This document shows, piece by piece, positions 7,586 through 16,952 of a stretch of DNA of 44,188 bases. Below the pieces are notes generated by a model. That model was not told the DNA's origin. It was given only the letters and a program-made list of their open reading frames with translations, and searched no databases. Source of the DNA: Chromobacterium sinusclupearum (GTDB lineage: Bacteria > Pseudomonadota > Gammaproteobacteria > Burkholderiales > Chromobacteriaceae); the NCBI RefSeq assembly GCF_002902845.1, contig NZ_PPTF01000020.1:70454-114641 (forward strand). The letters are read 5' to 3'. The position numbers were made by a program, and so were the translations under genes. Every line of letters begins with the position of its first letter. The stretch's first letter is position 1.

Positions 7586-8035
7586 ATGATTACTGGAATT
7601 AACAACAGCACTTTCAAGACCACAACGCCTAGCAACCAAAACAGTGCCCGCCCAAGTCCTGCGAGCCAGGAAAGACAGGCTACGGCCTACTCAACTCGAC
7701 CCACCCCAGAAACATCAAACAACTATGACTTTACCAACATGTCGCCGAATAAAATTGTTTCAACAATGAACAATCTAATTAAAAATGGAAAATTATCCTT
7801 TGACGACTCCGGCCCCTTACTGGCACTTATTCCACCAAACATCTCTAACGAACAATTTTCGCAAAACTTTTCCAACACATACGATTAACCAATAAATGTG
7901 CTAACATCCCTACAAACCCTAATTGACGGCGACAAATATCGTGAAAACTTCAAAAGTGCACAACAAGCTGAAAAAACCTTACAATTAATCAAATCATTTC
8001 AAAATCAAACCGAAAACATAGATACACTAGCATAA
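7586..8035 (+). pseudogene. Small Ser/Thr/Asn-rich protein gene interrupted by an in-frame TAA
   Basis: The ATG at 7586 has a good ribosome site (GGAGAAG). The frame gives 100 residues and stops at TAA 7886-7888. The same frame then continues with clearly coding-like sequence (INVLTSLQTLIDGD, then a charged helical stretch ending ENIDTLA) to a second TAA at 8033. The parsimonious reading is one gene of 149 codons with a single nonsense codon. The N-terminus is rich in Ser, Thr, Asn, Gln and Pro with few charges, as in many type III secreted proteins, but that is only compositional. The middle (MSPNKIVSTMNNLIKNGKLS) recalls small uncharacterised proteins of plant- and animal-associated bacteria. 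Codon use is AT-rich, unlike the rest of the window. Confidence 0.6.
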
Positions 8036-8053
8036 AACATTGCAGGAGATAAA

Positions 8054-8086
8054 AATGGGCATCCACAGAGGTCCGTGAATGCCCAT
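8054..8086 (-). terminator. Hairpin terminator between the two interrupted genes
   Basis: ATGGGCAT and ATGCCCAT pair around a short interior with CAC/GTG. Read on the minus strand the stem is followed by TTTTT, so it should end transcription of the secreted-protein gene. It may also stop plus-strand transcripts, less efficiently. Confidence 0.65.
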
Positions 8087-8132
8087 ATGATGCACATCAA
8101 CCATATTTAAAATCACAACTACAATACATCAC

Positions 8133-8693
8133 CTATTTAATATAAACTTGCGTACTCAAGGAATTCCAAGGGTAGTTTTGTGATGTATTTTGGTAAAAAA
8201 ATGTTCCTGGAGTACTTTGCCCATCAAGATTAAAGTACTGACGAAACCCTGCAACGGTAGAACCGACAGGGCAAGGAGTTGCATATCGGCCATTGACATT
8301 ACATAGCGACTCCGTTTGATACAGAGCAGAAGTAGGTAAAACAATTCCATTAATCTTTGCAATAGGTGCCCGACCATACCCTATGGTATCAACTACTACT
8401 CTCAATTGCGATCCTCCATGATTACCTGCAGTGGAAGGCTGATTAGCCTGCAAAATTTCCCAGCCACCATATAGCGTCGATCCAACAGCAAGAACCCCAA
8501 CATAAGATAATGGACTTGCGGCATCTAATGGCCTAAACTTACCACCAGCATTACTTGCTGCCGCAGCAATTGGAGAGGGAACAGGCTCAAGCTCCTAGAA
8601 AGCGACAATAGGAAATGTACTCGGCGCTGGCGTACCTTGTGAAAATGCCGCCGAAGATATCAAACCCAAACCCAGCATCCATATATATTTCAT
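8133..8693 (-). pseudogene. Secreted YolA/DUF4879-like protein gene interrupted by an in-frame TAG
   Basis: From the ATG at 8693 the frame encodes a signal peptide (MKYIWMLGLGLISSAAFS). It meets TAG at codon 33 (8595-8597), then continues open for 153 codons to the stop at 8133-8135. The later part has GGSQLRVVVDTIGYGRAP, a conserved Cys pair, and the ending QNTSQNYPWNSLSTQVYIK. These match my memory of the small secreted DUF4879 (YolA) family, of unknown function. The TAG could derive from CAG or GAG by one change. No good internal start with a ribosome site was seen after it, and a protein made from there would lack the signal peptide. The family call is moderate; the interruption is directly visible. 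Confidence 0.6.
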
Positions 8694-9071
8694 AATATAC
8701 CTTTAGCTTTATAAGCCAGCATCAAATATACAAACACGTAAAAAATAATCTAGAACTACTTCTGCTGTGAAAATAAACAAAAACACAAAATTTACAAGGA
8801 AAATTTAAATACGACCAAAACAAATACTCAAAATCATAACAAAGTCTTGCTCACTGCATACCTTTAGCACCGTCTCAATCACTGAATCCTGATCTTTCTG
8901 TCAGTCCAAAAGTGGCTGAAATCTCATCTGCCAAGTTGGACTCCCCCAATGACATCCAGCTCAAAATCACCAAAAGACTCCAATCCTTTTCACATCAATG
9001 ACTTAGTGGACTAAAATCCGTAGCCACTTCAAAATCCGCTTCAGCGATTAATCTTGCTGCGCCGCAAAACC
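8694..9071. other. AT-rich gene-free stretch before the tRNA
   Basis: Both strands were read and no credible gene was found; all frames are broken by stops. Composition is AT-rich to about 9050, then turns GC-rich at the tRNA promoter. It may hold the promoter of the secreted-protein gene and decayed DNA, but no transposase or integrase fragment could be recognised. Confidence 0.5.
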
Positions 9072-9100
9072 TTGCCAACCCCGGCGAAACCCGCTAAATT
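9072..9100 (+). promoter_or_regulatory. Sigma-70-type promoter of tRNA-Gly
   Basis: TTGCCA (9072-9077) and TAAATT (9095-9100) are 17 bases apart and lie about 20 bases before the mature tRNA. A GC-rich stretch follows the -10, as is common in promoters of stable RNA genes under growth-rate control. Confidence 0.55.
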
Positions 9101-9120
9101 CGGGTGCTCTAGCGAAGCGC

Positions 9121-9194
9121 GCGGGTGTAGCTCAATGGTAGAGCAGAAGCTTCCCAAGCTTACGACGAGGGTTCGATTCCCTTCACCCGCTCCA
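9121..9194 (+). tRNA. tRNA-Gly (anticodon CCC)
   Basis: A complete cloverleaf can be drawn. GCGGGTG at the 5' end pairs with CACCCGC, the D-arm is AGCTCAATGGTAGAGC, the anticodon loop TTCCCAA carries CCC, and the T-arm contains GGTTCGATTCC. The gene encodes its own 3' end, TCCA. It closely resembles the E. coli Gly-CCC tRNA. The asmA-like gene starts about 30 bases downstream and may share its transcript. Confidence 0.95.
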
Positions 9195-9225
9195 GCGCCC
9201 TCCCATTCCTCAAGACCAATCCCGC

Positions 9226-11403
9226 ATGCATAGCCTATCCGAGCGAAATCAGATGAAATGGAACTCAGGCCGGCTGTGGCTAAGAATCTCGACCTACGGT
9301 CTGCTGGCCGTGGTGTCCGCGCTGGTGCTGATCCGCGCCCTGATCTACTGGCAGTTCGACGAAGCCGCGGTGCGCGGCAACCTGACCCACGCGCTGCAAG
9401 ACAGCGGCCGCACCGTGCGCATTGAAGGCCGCATCACCCCGAATGTGTTTCCCTCCCCCGGACTCGATATCGAGCGCGTCAGCATCAGCGAAGCCGGCAA
9501 GCCCGACGTCTTCGCCCGCGTGGAAATGCTGCGCGTGTCGCTGGCCTGGATGCCGCTGTTGCTGGGCAACCGCGAAATCAAGGGAGTCGAGTTGTACGGT
9601 CCCAGCGCCAGCATCAGCCGAGGACTGGATGGACAGTTGAACATCGCCGACCTGTTTCAGCGCCACAACCAGAACGGCTACAGCTTCAAACTGGACCAAT
9701 TGCACATCCGCGAAGGCACGCTGTTGCTGTCCGACCAGATGACGCATACCGACAAGCGCTTCTCCAGCATCAGCCTGGATGCCGATGGCCTACGCAGCAC
9801 CGCGAAGGTTAGCGCCGGCGCCGTGCTGGATGACGACAAGCGCCCGGTGCGGCTGGCGCTGAACACCCCGCTGACCATCCAGGATGACCAAGTCAGCCTG
9901 CCGGAACTGGACGCCGTGGCCATCAGCAACATCCAGGGGCTGGGCGAAACCAAGCTCGGCATCGCCGGCTCTTACAAATTCAATTTCGCCTCGCTGCAGG
10001 CCACCGGCAACGACGTGACGATCAGCTTCAACAGCGACCGCCCGACCAGCGAAGTCAAGCTGACGCTACCGCAGGTCAACGCCAGCCTGCATGAGCTGAC
10101 CATGCCGTCCGGCAGCCTCAGCGCCAAGCTGAGCTACGCCCGCAGCGAATACCAGCTGCAAGCCGCGCTGGACAATCTGAAGCTGAGCGAAGGCGGGCTG
10201 TACGCCGACAAGCTGAACGGCGAGTTCAATTGGCTGGCCGGCTCCACCAAGGTCAACGTCAAACTGAACGCGCCGCTGTCGCTGGCCGGGCTGAGCCAGC
10301 TGCGCATGCAGCCCTTGAAGCTGACCAGCACCATCACCACGCCGGCCCTGCCGCGCGGCCAGCTGGTGGCCAGCATGGATGGCATGCTGGACGGCGATAT
10401 CGACGAACCGCGCTTCAACCTGCGGGTCGGCGGCAAGCTGGACGGCTCCGATGTGTCCGCCACGCTCAGCCAGTACGGCCTGATCCGGCCGCGGCACGAG
10501 GCCATGCTGTCCATCGGCAAGCTGGACTTGAACCGCTACCTGCCGGAAACCCAGGGCGATCCGGTGGCCATCTTCCAGAACACCAACGAGATCCCGCTGG
10601 ACTGGCTGGATTTCTTCGACCTGAACGGCAAGATCGCCATCGGCGAGCTGGAAATGGGCCGCTTCCGCATCAACCACATCAGCAGCAATGTGCGCATCAA
10701 TCCGCGCGCCTTCGAACTGGACCAGATGTCGGCCGACATCTACGACGGCCGGCTGCAGGGCGATGCCTCGCTGAGCCGGCGCGACGTGCCGCATCTGGCG
10801 GTGAAGCAAACGCTGCAGGGCATGAAGATCCGCCCGCTGCTGGTGGACTTGTTCAACTTTGGCCGGCTGGACGGCAAGGGCAATGGCCAGATCGACATCA
10901 GCGCCGACGGCAAATCCTTCGCCGAGCTGCGCAACACCCTCAGCGGCGATGCCGCCTTCAGCCTGAACAACGGCGCGCTGACCGGCATCGACCTGGTGGC
11001 GGCATTGAAGAATCTGCCGGCGGAGTTAAAGGAATGGAACAGCGCGGCGCAGAACGACCAAAAGACCACCTTCTCCACCCTGTCCACCAGCTTCAAGTTG
11101 GACAAGGGCGTGGCGCGCAGCCAGGACCTGAAGCTCGCCTCGCAGCTGGTCAACGTCAATGGCGGCGGCAAGATCGACTTGAAACAAAACATTGTCGACT
11201 ACGCGATGGATGTGCAGGCTAACCCAATGGAGTTCGCCCGCTTGAAAGGCGTCAACGTGCCCTTGAAAATCACCGGACCGATCAATGCGCCGGTCTACGC
11301 GCTGGACTTCAACGCCCTGGTCAAGGGCAAGAAGACGGAAGGCGAAAAGCAGCAGGCGCTGAAGCAGCAACTGCAGAAGCAGATCACCACCATCCTGCCG
11401 TAA
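9226..11403 (+). CDS. AsmA family envelope protein
   Basis: A 725-residue protein. An N-terminal membrane anchor (about 17-40, containing LLAVVSALVLIRALIYW) is followed by a long, beta-rich region typical of AsmA-like proteins. AsmA-family members are bridge-like lipid-transfer proteins of the inner membrane that face the periplasm and affect outer-membrane lipid balance. The C-terminal part (ALTGIDLVAALKNLP and the ending region) fits the AsmA C-terminal domain. ATG 9226 and ATG 9253 (ten residues shorter, MKWNSGR) are both possible; neither has a strong ribosome site. The gene starts just after tRNA-Gly and ends at a bidirectional terminator shared with the convergent antiporter gene. Confidence 0.8.
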   Translation: MHSLSERNQMKWNSGRLWLRISTYGLLAVVSALVLIRALIYWQFDEAAVRGNLTHALQDSGRTVRIEGRITPNVFPSPGLDIERVSISEAGKPDVFARVEMLRVSLAWMPLLLGNREIKGVELYGPSASISRGLDGQLNIADLFQRHNQNGYSFKLDQLHIREGTLLLSDQMTHTDKRFSSISLDADGLRSTAKVSAGAVLDDDKRPVRLALNTPLTIQDDQVSLPELDAVAISNIQGLGETKLGIAGSYKFNFASLQATGNDVTISFNSDRPTSEVKLTLPQVNASLHELTMPSGSLSAKLSYARSEYQLQAALDNLKLSEGGLYADKLNGEFNWLAGSTKVNVKLNAPLSLAGLSQLRMQPLKLTSTITTPALPRGQLVASMDGMLDGDIDEPRFNLRVGGKLDGSDVSATLSQYGLIRPRHEAMLSIGKLDLNRYLPETQGDPVAIFQNTNEIPLDWLDFFDLNGKIAIGELEMGRFRINHISSNVRINPRAFELDQMSADIYDGRLQGDASLSRRDVPHLAVKQTLQGMKIRPLLVDLFNFGRLDGKGNGQIDISADGKSFAELRNTLSGDAAFSLNNGALTGIDLVAALKNLPAELKEWNSAAQNDQKTTFSTLSTSFKLDKGVARSQDLKLASQLVNVNGGGKIDLKQNIVDYAMDVQANPMEFARLKGVNVPLKITGPINAPVYALDFNALVKGKKTEGEKQQALKQQLQKQITTILP

Positions 11404-11426
11404 ACAGCGCAGCCTGCGCGCAAGAC

Positions 11427-11453
11427 AAAGCCCCGTATATACGGGGCTTTTTT
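11427..11453. terminator. Bidirectional terminator between asmA-like and Kef-type genes
   Basis: A perfect stem AAAGCCCCGT (11427-11436) / ACGGGGCTTT (11441-11450) with loop ATAT and T-rich flanks on both strands. It serves two convergent genes. Confidence 0.9.
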
Positions 11454-11482
11454 GTTGAATGGATGCCGCACGCGGCAGCGAC

Positions 11483-13453
11483 TCACTCGCCCTGCAGAAT
11501 CCGCGACTCCGCCAACGCCAGTTGGTCAGGCGTGCCCAACAAGACTAGGATATCGTCGGCCTGCAGTTCAAAGCTGTCATCGAAATCGGTGCGCCGCGTC
11601 CGCTGGCGCCGCACCGCCTTCACCTCGACCCCGGCATCCTCCAGCCGCAGCGCGCCCAGCGGCTGGCCGATGGCGAAGGCGCCGCCGCACACTTGCACGC
11701 TGAGCAAGCGTGGCACCATCGCCTCCTCCAGGCTCTCCACCTCGTCGCTGGCGCCGCGGAAGAAACCGCGGAACAGATCGTAGCGTTCCTCGCGCACCGC
11801 GCGGATGCGCCGCAGCACACGGCTGGGCGGCACGCCGGCTTCCAGCAGAGCCTGCGAAGCGAGCATCAGACTGCCCTCCATCACCTCGGCCACCACCTCG
11901 TCCGCGCCAGCCTGGCGCAGCACATCCATTTCGCTGTCATCCACGGTGCGCACAATGACCGGCAACTCCGGCCGCACCTCGCGCACCGCGTGCAGAATGC
12001 GCAAGGCGGCGTGGGTATCGGCAAACGTCACCACCACCACCTTGGCCCGCATCAGGCCGGCGGCGATCAACACCTCTTTCTTGCCGGCATCGCCAAAGAC
12101 TACTTGGTCGCCCGCCTCGCCGGCTTCGCGCACCCGCTCCGGGTCCATGTCCAGCGCGAACATATTGATGTTCTCGGCCTCCAGCAACCGGGCCAGCGCC
12201 TGGCCGCTGCGTCCGTAGCCGCAGATCAGCACGTGCTCGTTCTTGCTCATGCTGGCCACCAGCATCTGATGCAGGTCCAGCGACTGCAGCATCCAGTCCT
12301 GCTTGATCAGGCGGCGGGTGATGCGTTCGCCATGCATGATGAGGAAGGGCGCAATCAGCATGGAGATCAGGATGGCCGCGATCGCCGCCTGGGCCGCCGG
12401 AATCGGCACCAGCTTCAAGTTCATGGCCAAGGCCAGCAGCACGAAACCGAATTCGCCGCCCTGCGCCAAGGCCAGCGCGGCGCGCATCGCGTCGTTGGAG
12501 CGGTGGCCGAACAAACGCCCAAGGCCGAACACCACGGCGATCTTCAGCGGCAGCAGCAGCACCAGCAATAGCAGCACCACGCCCAGGTGATCGAACAGAA
12601 TGGGCAGCTCCAGCCGCATGCCCACGGTGATGAAGAAGAAGCCAAGCAGGATGTCGCGGAACGGCTTGATATCTTCTTCCACCTGGTAGCGGTATTCCGT
12701 TTCCGAAATCAGCATGCCGGCCACAAAAGCGCCCAGCGCCAGGCTGAGGCCGGACATCTCGGTCAGCCACGCCACGCCCAGCGTCACCAGCAGCACATTG
12801 ATCATGAACAGCTCGCCGGAACGCTGCCGCGCCACCAGATGGAACCACGGCCGCACCAGCCGCTGGCCGAAGAACAGCAACAGCGCCAGCACCACCACGA
12901 TCTTGCCGCCGGCCTTGGCCAGGTCCAGCCACATCGTGTCGCTGCCGCCGGCGAAGGCCGGCAGCAGGATCAGCAGCGGCACCACGGCGATATCCTGAAA
13001 CAGCAGCACGCCTATCGCCAGCTGGCCATGCGGCTGGTTCAATTCCAGTCTTTCGGCCAGCAGCTTGCTGACGATGGCGGTGGACGACATCGCCAGCGCG
13101 CCGCCCGTCGCCAGGCCGATCAAGGGGCTGCCGGTGATCCAGCCTATCGCCAGCGCCACCAGCAGCATGGTGACGACCACCTGGGCCAAGCCGACGCCGA
13201 ACACCAGCTGACGCATCGCCTTCAACTTGGGTAGCGAAAACTCCAGGCCTATCGTGAACATCATGAAGACGATGCCGATCTCGCCGAGAAAAGCGGTTTC
13301 CTCGCCCTCGGGAATCAGTTTCATCACGCCGGGACCGGCGAGAAAGCCCACCACCAGATAGCCGAGCATCGCCGGCACCCTCAGGCTGCGGCACAAGGTC
13401 ACCACCAACACGGCGGCCAACAAAACAAGAACGATGGGGGCCATGGAATGCAT
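11483..13453 (-). CDS. Kef-type monovalent cation/proton antiporter (CPA2) with RCK domain
   Basis: A 656-residue protein from ATG 13453; ATG 13444 is an alternative three codons in. Residues 1-380 form about a dozen membrane helices of the CPA2 family, including FQDIAVVP (152-159). A TrkA-N/RCK nucleotide-binding domain starts at VLICGYGRSG (408-417), with the acidic strand ALDMDPE. A TrkA-C domain closes the protein. The family exchanges K+ or Na+ for protons and is gated by nucleotide or glutathione adducts; YbaL/KefB/KefC are the nearest types. The frame runs open further upstream to 14320, but that part is antisense to kdsD and is not coding. It is divergent from kdsD. Confidence 0.85.
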   Translation of the reverse strand: MHSMAPIVLVLLAAVLVVTLCRSLRVPAMLGYLVVGFLAGPGVMKLIPEGEETAFLGEIGIVFMMFTIGLEFSLPKLKAMRQLVFGVGLAQVVVTMLLVALAIGWITGSPLIGLATGGALAMSSTAIVSKLLAERLELNQPHGQLAIGVLLFQDIAVVPLLILLPAFAGGSDTMWLDLAKAGGKIVVVLALLLFFGQRLVRPWFHLVARQRSGELFMINVLLVTLGVAWLTEMSGLSLALGAFVAGMLISETEYRYQVEEDIKPFRDILLGFFFITVGMRLELPILFDHLGVVLLLLVLLLPLKIAVVFGLGRLFGHRSNDAMRAALALAQGGEFGFVLLALAMNLKLVPIPAAQAAIAAILISMLIAPFLIMHGERITRRLIKQDWMLQSLDLHQMLVASMSKNEHVLICGYGRSGQALARLLEAENINMFALDMDPERVREAGEAGDQVVFGDAGKKEVLIAAGLMRAKVVVVTFADTHAALRILHAVREVRPELPVIVRTVDDSEMDVLRQAGADEVVAEVMEGSLMLASQALLEAGVPPSRVLRRIRAVREERYDLFRGFFRGASDEVESLEEAMVPRLLSVQVCGGAFAIGQPLGALRLEDAGVEVKAVRRQRTRRTDFDDSFELQADDILVLLGTPDQLALAESRILQGE

Positions 13454-13558
13454 CGGCGGCGGGGTCTCCGGGGGTGGTGGCAGGGGAAGGAAGCGACGAA
13501 AAACGACGCGCCCAAGCAAAAGTTGCACCAGCGCGCGCGTCAATCGATTATAACCTTT

Positions 13559-13566
13559 GATATACT
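13559..13566 (+). promoter_or_regulatory. Extended -10 promoter of kdsD
   Basis: TGATATACT contains TG-N-TATACT, an extended -10 element; no good -35 is present. Transcription would begin near 13573, almost at the kdsD ATG (13575), which would make the mRNA leaderless unless translation starts at the later ATG 13608. Confidence 0.4.
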
Positions 13567-13574
13567 TTTGCCTT

Positions 13575-14555
13575 ATGGAAAAAATACAAGACACCCGCCG
13601 CCTGGAAATGGCGCGCGAAGTCCTGCAAACCGAGGCTGCGGCGCTGAACACGCTGGCCGAGCGTCTGAACGGCGACTTTCTGGCCGCCGTTGAAATCATT
13701 CTTGCCGGCAAAGGCCGCGTGATCGTCACCGGCATGGGCAAATCCGGCCATGTGGCGCGCAAGATCGCCGCCACGCTGGCCAGCACCGGCACGCCGGCTT
13801 TCTTCGTCCACCCCGCCGAAGCCGCCCACGGCGACCTGGGCATGATCACCGGCGACGATGTGGTCATCGCGCTGTCCAATTCCGGCGAGTCCGCCGAAGT
13901 GGTGTCGCTGCTGCCAGCGCTCAAGCTGAAGGGCAGCAAGCTGATCGCCATCACCGGACGCGCCGAATCGTCTCTGTCCCAGGCCGCGGACATCCTGCTG
14001 CATACCCATGTGGAAAGGGAAGCCTGCCCGCTGAACCTGGCGCCCACCACCAGCACCACGGTGCAGGTGGCGCTGGGCGATGCGCTGGCGGTGACGCTGA
14101 TGGAGGTGCGCGGCTTCGGCCAGAGCGACTTCGCGCTGTCCCATCCGGGCGGCAGCCTGGGCCGCCGCCTGCTGGTGCATGTGCGCGACCTGATGCACGG
14201 CGGCGATGATCTGCCGCGCGTCGCGCCGGGCACCCTGTTGAAGGACGCGCTGTTGGAGATGTCGCAGAAGCGCCTCGGCATGATCACCATCTGCGCTGCG
14301 GACAACACGCTGCTCGGCATCTACACCGACGGCGACCTGCGCCGCACGCTGGAAAAAGCCGCCGACGTCTACCGTCTGAAAATAGACGAAGTGATGAGCG
14401 CCAACCCGCGCACCATTCATCAGGACAAGCTGGCGGCCGAAGCCGGCTTCGTGATGAAGGAAAAACAGATCACCAGCCTGGCCGTGGTCGATAATGCCGG
14501 CAAGCTGGCGGGCGTGCTGCACATGCACGATCTGCTGCGCGCCGGAGTATTCTGA
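13575..14555 (+). CDS. kdsD: D-arabinose 5-phosphate isomerase (KpsF/GutQ family)
   Basis: A 326-residue protein. A SIS sugar-isomerase domain with GMGKSGHVARK and SNSGES is followed by two CBS domains; the ending HMHDLLRAGV is typical of KdsD. It converts ribulose 5-phosphate to arabinose 5-phosphate, the first step of Kdo synthesis for lipopolysaccharide. The start ATG 13575 gives MEKIQDTRR; a TTG six codons upstream and an ATG at 13608 are weaker or alternative choices. It heads the kdsD-kdsC-lptC-lptA-lptB-rpoN-hpf cluster, a common order in proteobacteria. The gap to kdsC is 43 bases. Confidence 0.95.
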   Translation: MEKIQDTRRLEMAREVLQTEAAALNTLAERLNGDFLAAVEIILAGKGRVIVTGMGKSGHVARKIAATLASTGTPAFFVHPAEAAHGDLGMITGDDVVIALSNSGESAEVVSLLPALKLKGSKLIAITGRAESSLSQAADILLHTHVEREACPLNLAPTTSTTVQVALGDALAVTLMEVRGFGQSDFALSHPGGSLGRRLLVHVRDLMHGGDDLPRVAPGTLLKDALLEMSQKRLGMITICAADNTLLGIYTDGDLRRTLEKAADVYRLKIDEVMSANPRTIHQDKLAAEAGFVMKEKQITSLAVVDNAGKLAGVLHMHDLLRAGVF

Positions 14556-14598
14556 TTCCGCCTTTCGCCAGATGGCGGACGGCTTACAGGACATAAGT

Positions 14599-15123
14599 AT
14601 GCGTATGATTGCCGAGCAGGCCCGCAAGGTGAAACTGCTGATCATGGATGTGGATGGCGTCATGACCGACGGCCGCATCTATTACAACGCCCAGGGCGAA
14701 GAGAGCAAATCGTTCTACGTGCAGGATGGATTAGGCCTGCGCCTGCTCAGCCGCACCGGCGTGCAACTGGCCATCATTTCCGGCCGCGCCGACCGCTGCG
14801 TGGAACACCGCGCCCGCGCGCTGAAGATCGACCACTACTACGGCGGCGTGCACGACAAGAAAGTCGCGCTGGCTGACCTGCTGCGGAAAACCGGCTTCAA
14901 AGCCGAGGAATGCGCCTTCATCGGCGACGACCTGATCGACCTGCCCATCCTGACTCGCGTCGGGCTGGCGGTGGCCGTGCCGGAAGCGCCGCCGCAAGTA
15001 CGCCAGCACTGCCATTACGTCACCGGCAACCCCGGCGGCCATGGCGCGGTGCGCGAGCTGGTGGAGCTGATCATGCAGGCGCAAGGCACCTTCGACGCCA
15101 TTGTCGAGGAATACCTGGCATGA
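14599..15123 (+). CDS. kdsC: 3-deoxy-D-manno-octulosonate 8-phosphate phosphatase
   Basis: A 174-residue HAD-family phosphatase of the C0 (capless) type. Motif I is DVDGVMTDG and the C-terminal acidic motif is GDDLIDLP. It removes phosphate from Kdo-8-P to give free Kdo in the cytoplasm. The ATG at 14599 follows an AGGA ribosome site; the frame runs further upstream into kdsD but lacks support there. The stop overlaps the lptC start (ATGA), so the two are probably translationally coupled. Confidence 0.95.
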   Translation: MRMIAEQARKVKLLIMDVDGVMTDGRIYYNAQGEESKSFYVQDGLGLRLLSRTGVQLAIISGRADRCVEHRARALKIDHYYGGVHDKKVALADLLRKTGFKAEECAFIGDDLIDLPILTRVGLAVAVPEAPPQVRQHCHYVTGNPGGHGAVRELVELIMQAQGTFDAIVEEYLA

Positions 15124-15689
15124 TGCGCCTGTTGCGTTCCCACCGCTTGTTCCCGGTGCTGCTGATCGGCCTGACCGCCATGCTGACGCTGTGGCTGGAC
15201 CAAGTTTCGCGCTGGGACACCCGCCATCGCGAGCTGGACCCGGACAAGCCGGAATATGTGGCGGAGGATCTGATCGCCACCCGCTACGACGAACACGGCA
15301 AAATGCTGGACAAGCTGATCGCCAGCCGCATGTGGCAGTACCCCGGCAAGCCTGAGGCATTTTTCGAGAAGCCGGACCTGTATCAATACGATGCGGGCGT
15401 GCTGCAGTACCATGTGATCGGCGAGACCGGCCGCTACAACAACAAGAACCAGCAGGCTTTCTTCGACAAAAAAGTCCTTTTGATCAAACCCGCAGACAGC
15501 AAGCAGCCGGAAACCCGGCTGCAGAGCAGCGCGATGTTCGTGGACACCGGCAAGCGCTACGCCAGTTCCAAATCGCCGTCCGTGATCACCCAGGGCAACT
15601 CGGTGGCCCACTCCATCGGCTTCACCTACCAGGAGCCGCTGGGTCTGCTCAATCTGCTGTCCACAACCAAGATCATCTATGCCAAATAA
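15120..15689 (+). CDS. lptC: LPS export protein LptC
   Basis: A 189-residue bitopic inner-membrane protein. One N-terminal membrane segment (about 9-24, FPVLLIGLTAMLTLW) is followed by a periplasmic beta-jellyroll domain. LptC passes LPS from LptB2FG to LptA. The start is ATG 15120, overlapping the kdsC stop; ATG 15123 is equally possible. Its last 11 bases overlap lptA. Sequence similarity within the family is low, so the call leans on size, topology and position between kdsC and lptA. Confidence 0.9.
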   Translation: MMRLLRSHRLFPVLLIGLTAMLTLWLDQVSRWDTRHRELDPDKPEYVAEDLIATRYDEHGKMLDKLIASRMWQYPGKPEAFFEKPDLYQYDAGVLQYHVIGETGRYNNKNQQAFFDKKVLLIKPADSKQPETRLQSSAMFVDTGKRYASSKSPSVITQGNSVAHSIGFTYQEPLGLLNLLSTTKIIYAK

Positions 15690-16220
15690 GACCCGAATCC
15701 TGCTGGCCGGCATGCTGCTGGCCGCTTCCGCTTTGGTCCAGGCCGAACAGGCCGACCGCGACAAACCGATCGAAATCACCAGCGACAACGGCTGCACCAT
15801 GGACCAGATCAAGGGCATCTCGATCTGCAACGGCAATGTGGTCGTGATCCAGGGCACGCTGCGGCTGAACTCCGACCAACTGACCGTCACCCAGGACAAA
15901 CAAGGCAACCAGACCATGCACGCCACCGGCCGCATCGTCACCTTCCGCCAGAAAATGGACCGCGACGGCGGCTGGGTCGAAGGCCAAAGCAGCGTGCTCG
16001 ACTACGACAGCGCCAAACACCTGGTGGTGCTGACGGGCAATGCCCGCGTCAAGCGCAACGGCGACCTGTCCATCGGCAACGTCATCCGCTACAACACGCT
16101 CGATGAAACCTTCGAAGTCGTAGGCGGCGGCCCCTCCGCCTCGGGCAAGGGCCGCTCCGTGGTGATCCTGCAGCCGAAGAAGACGGCCTCGCAGCCGGCG
16201 GCCAGCGGAGCCGCCAAGCC

Positions 16221-16224
<4 letters not shown>
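15679..16224 (+). CDS. lptA: LPS transport periplasmic protein LptA
   Basis: A 181-residue protein with a clear signal peptide (hydrophobic about 8-20, then VQAEQA). It is followed by an OstA-like jellyroll region ([12 protein letters not shown]... and [16 protein letters not shown]). LptA forms the periplasmic bridge that carries LPS to the outer-membrane LptDE complex. The C-terminal tail is Ala/Ser/Lys-rich. The start overlaps lptC by 11 bases and the stop overlaps the lptB ATG, so the three genes are tightly coupled. Confidence 0.93.
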
Positions 16225-16949
<725 letters not shown>

Positions 16950-16952
16950 ACC

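Noticed and set aside
9121..9194. tRNA-Gly as the attachment site of the AT-rich block
   Set aside because: The block lies on the 5' side, no integrase was seen, and no copy of the tRNA 3' end was noticed at the other boundary.
13454..14320. N-terminal extension of the Kef-type antiporter frame
   Set aside because: It is antisense to kdsD and lacks family similarity; the membrane domain begins at MHSMAPIV.
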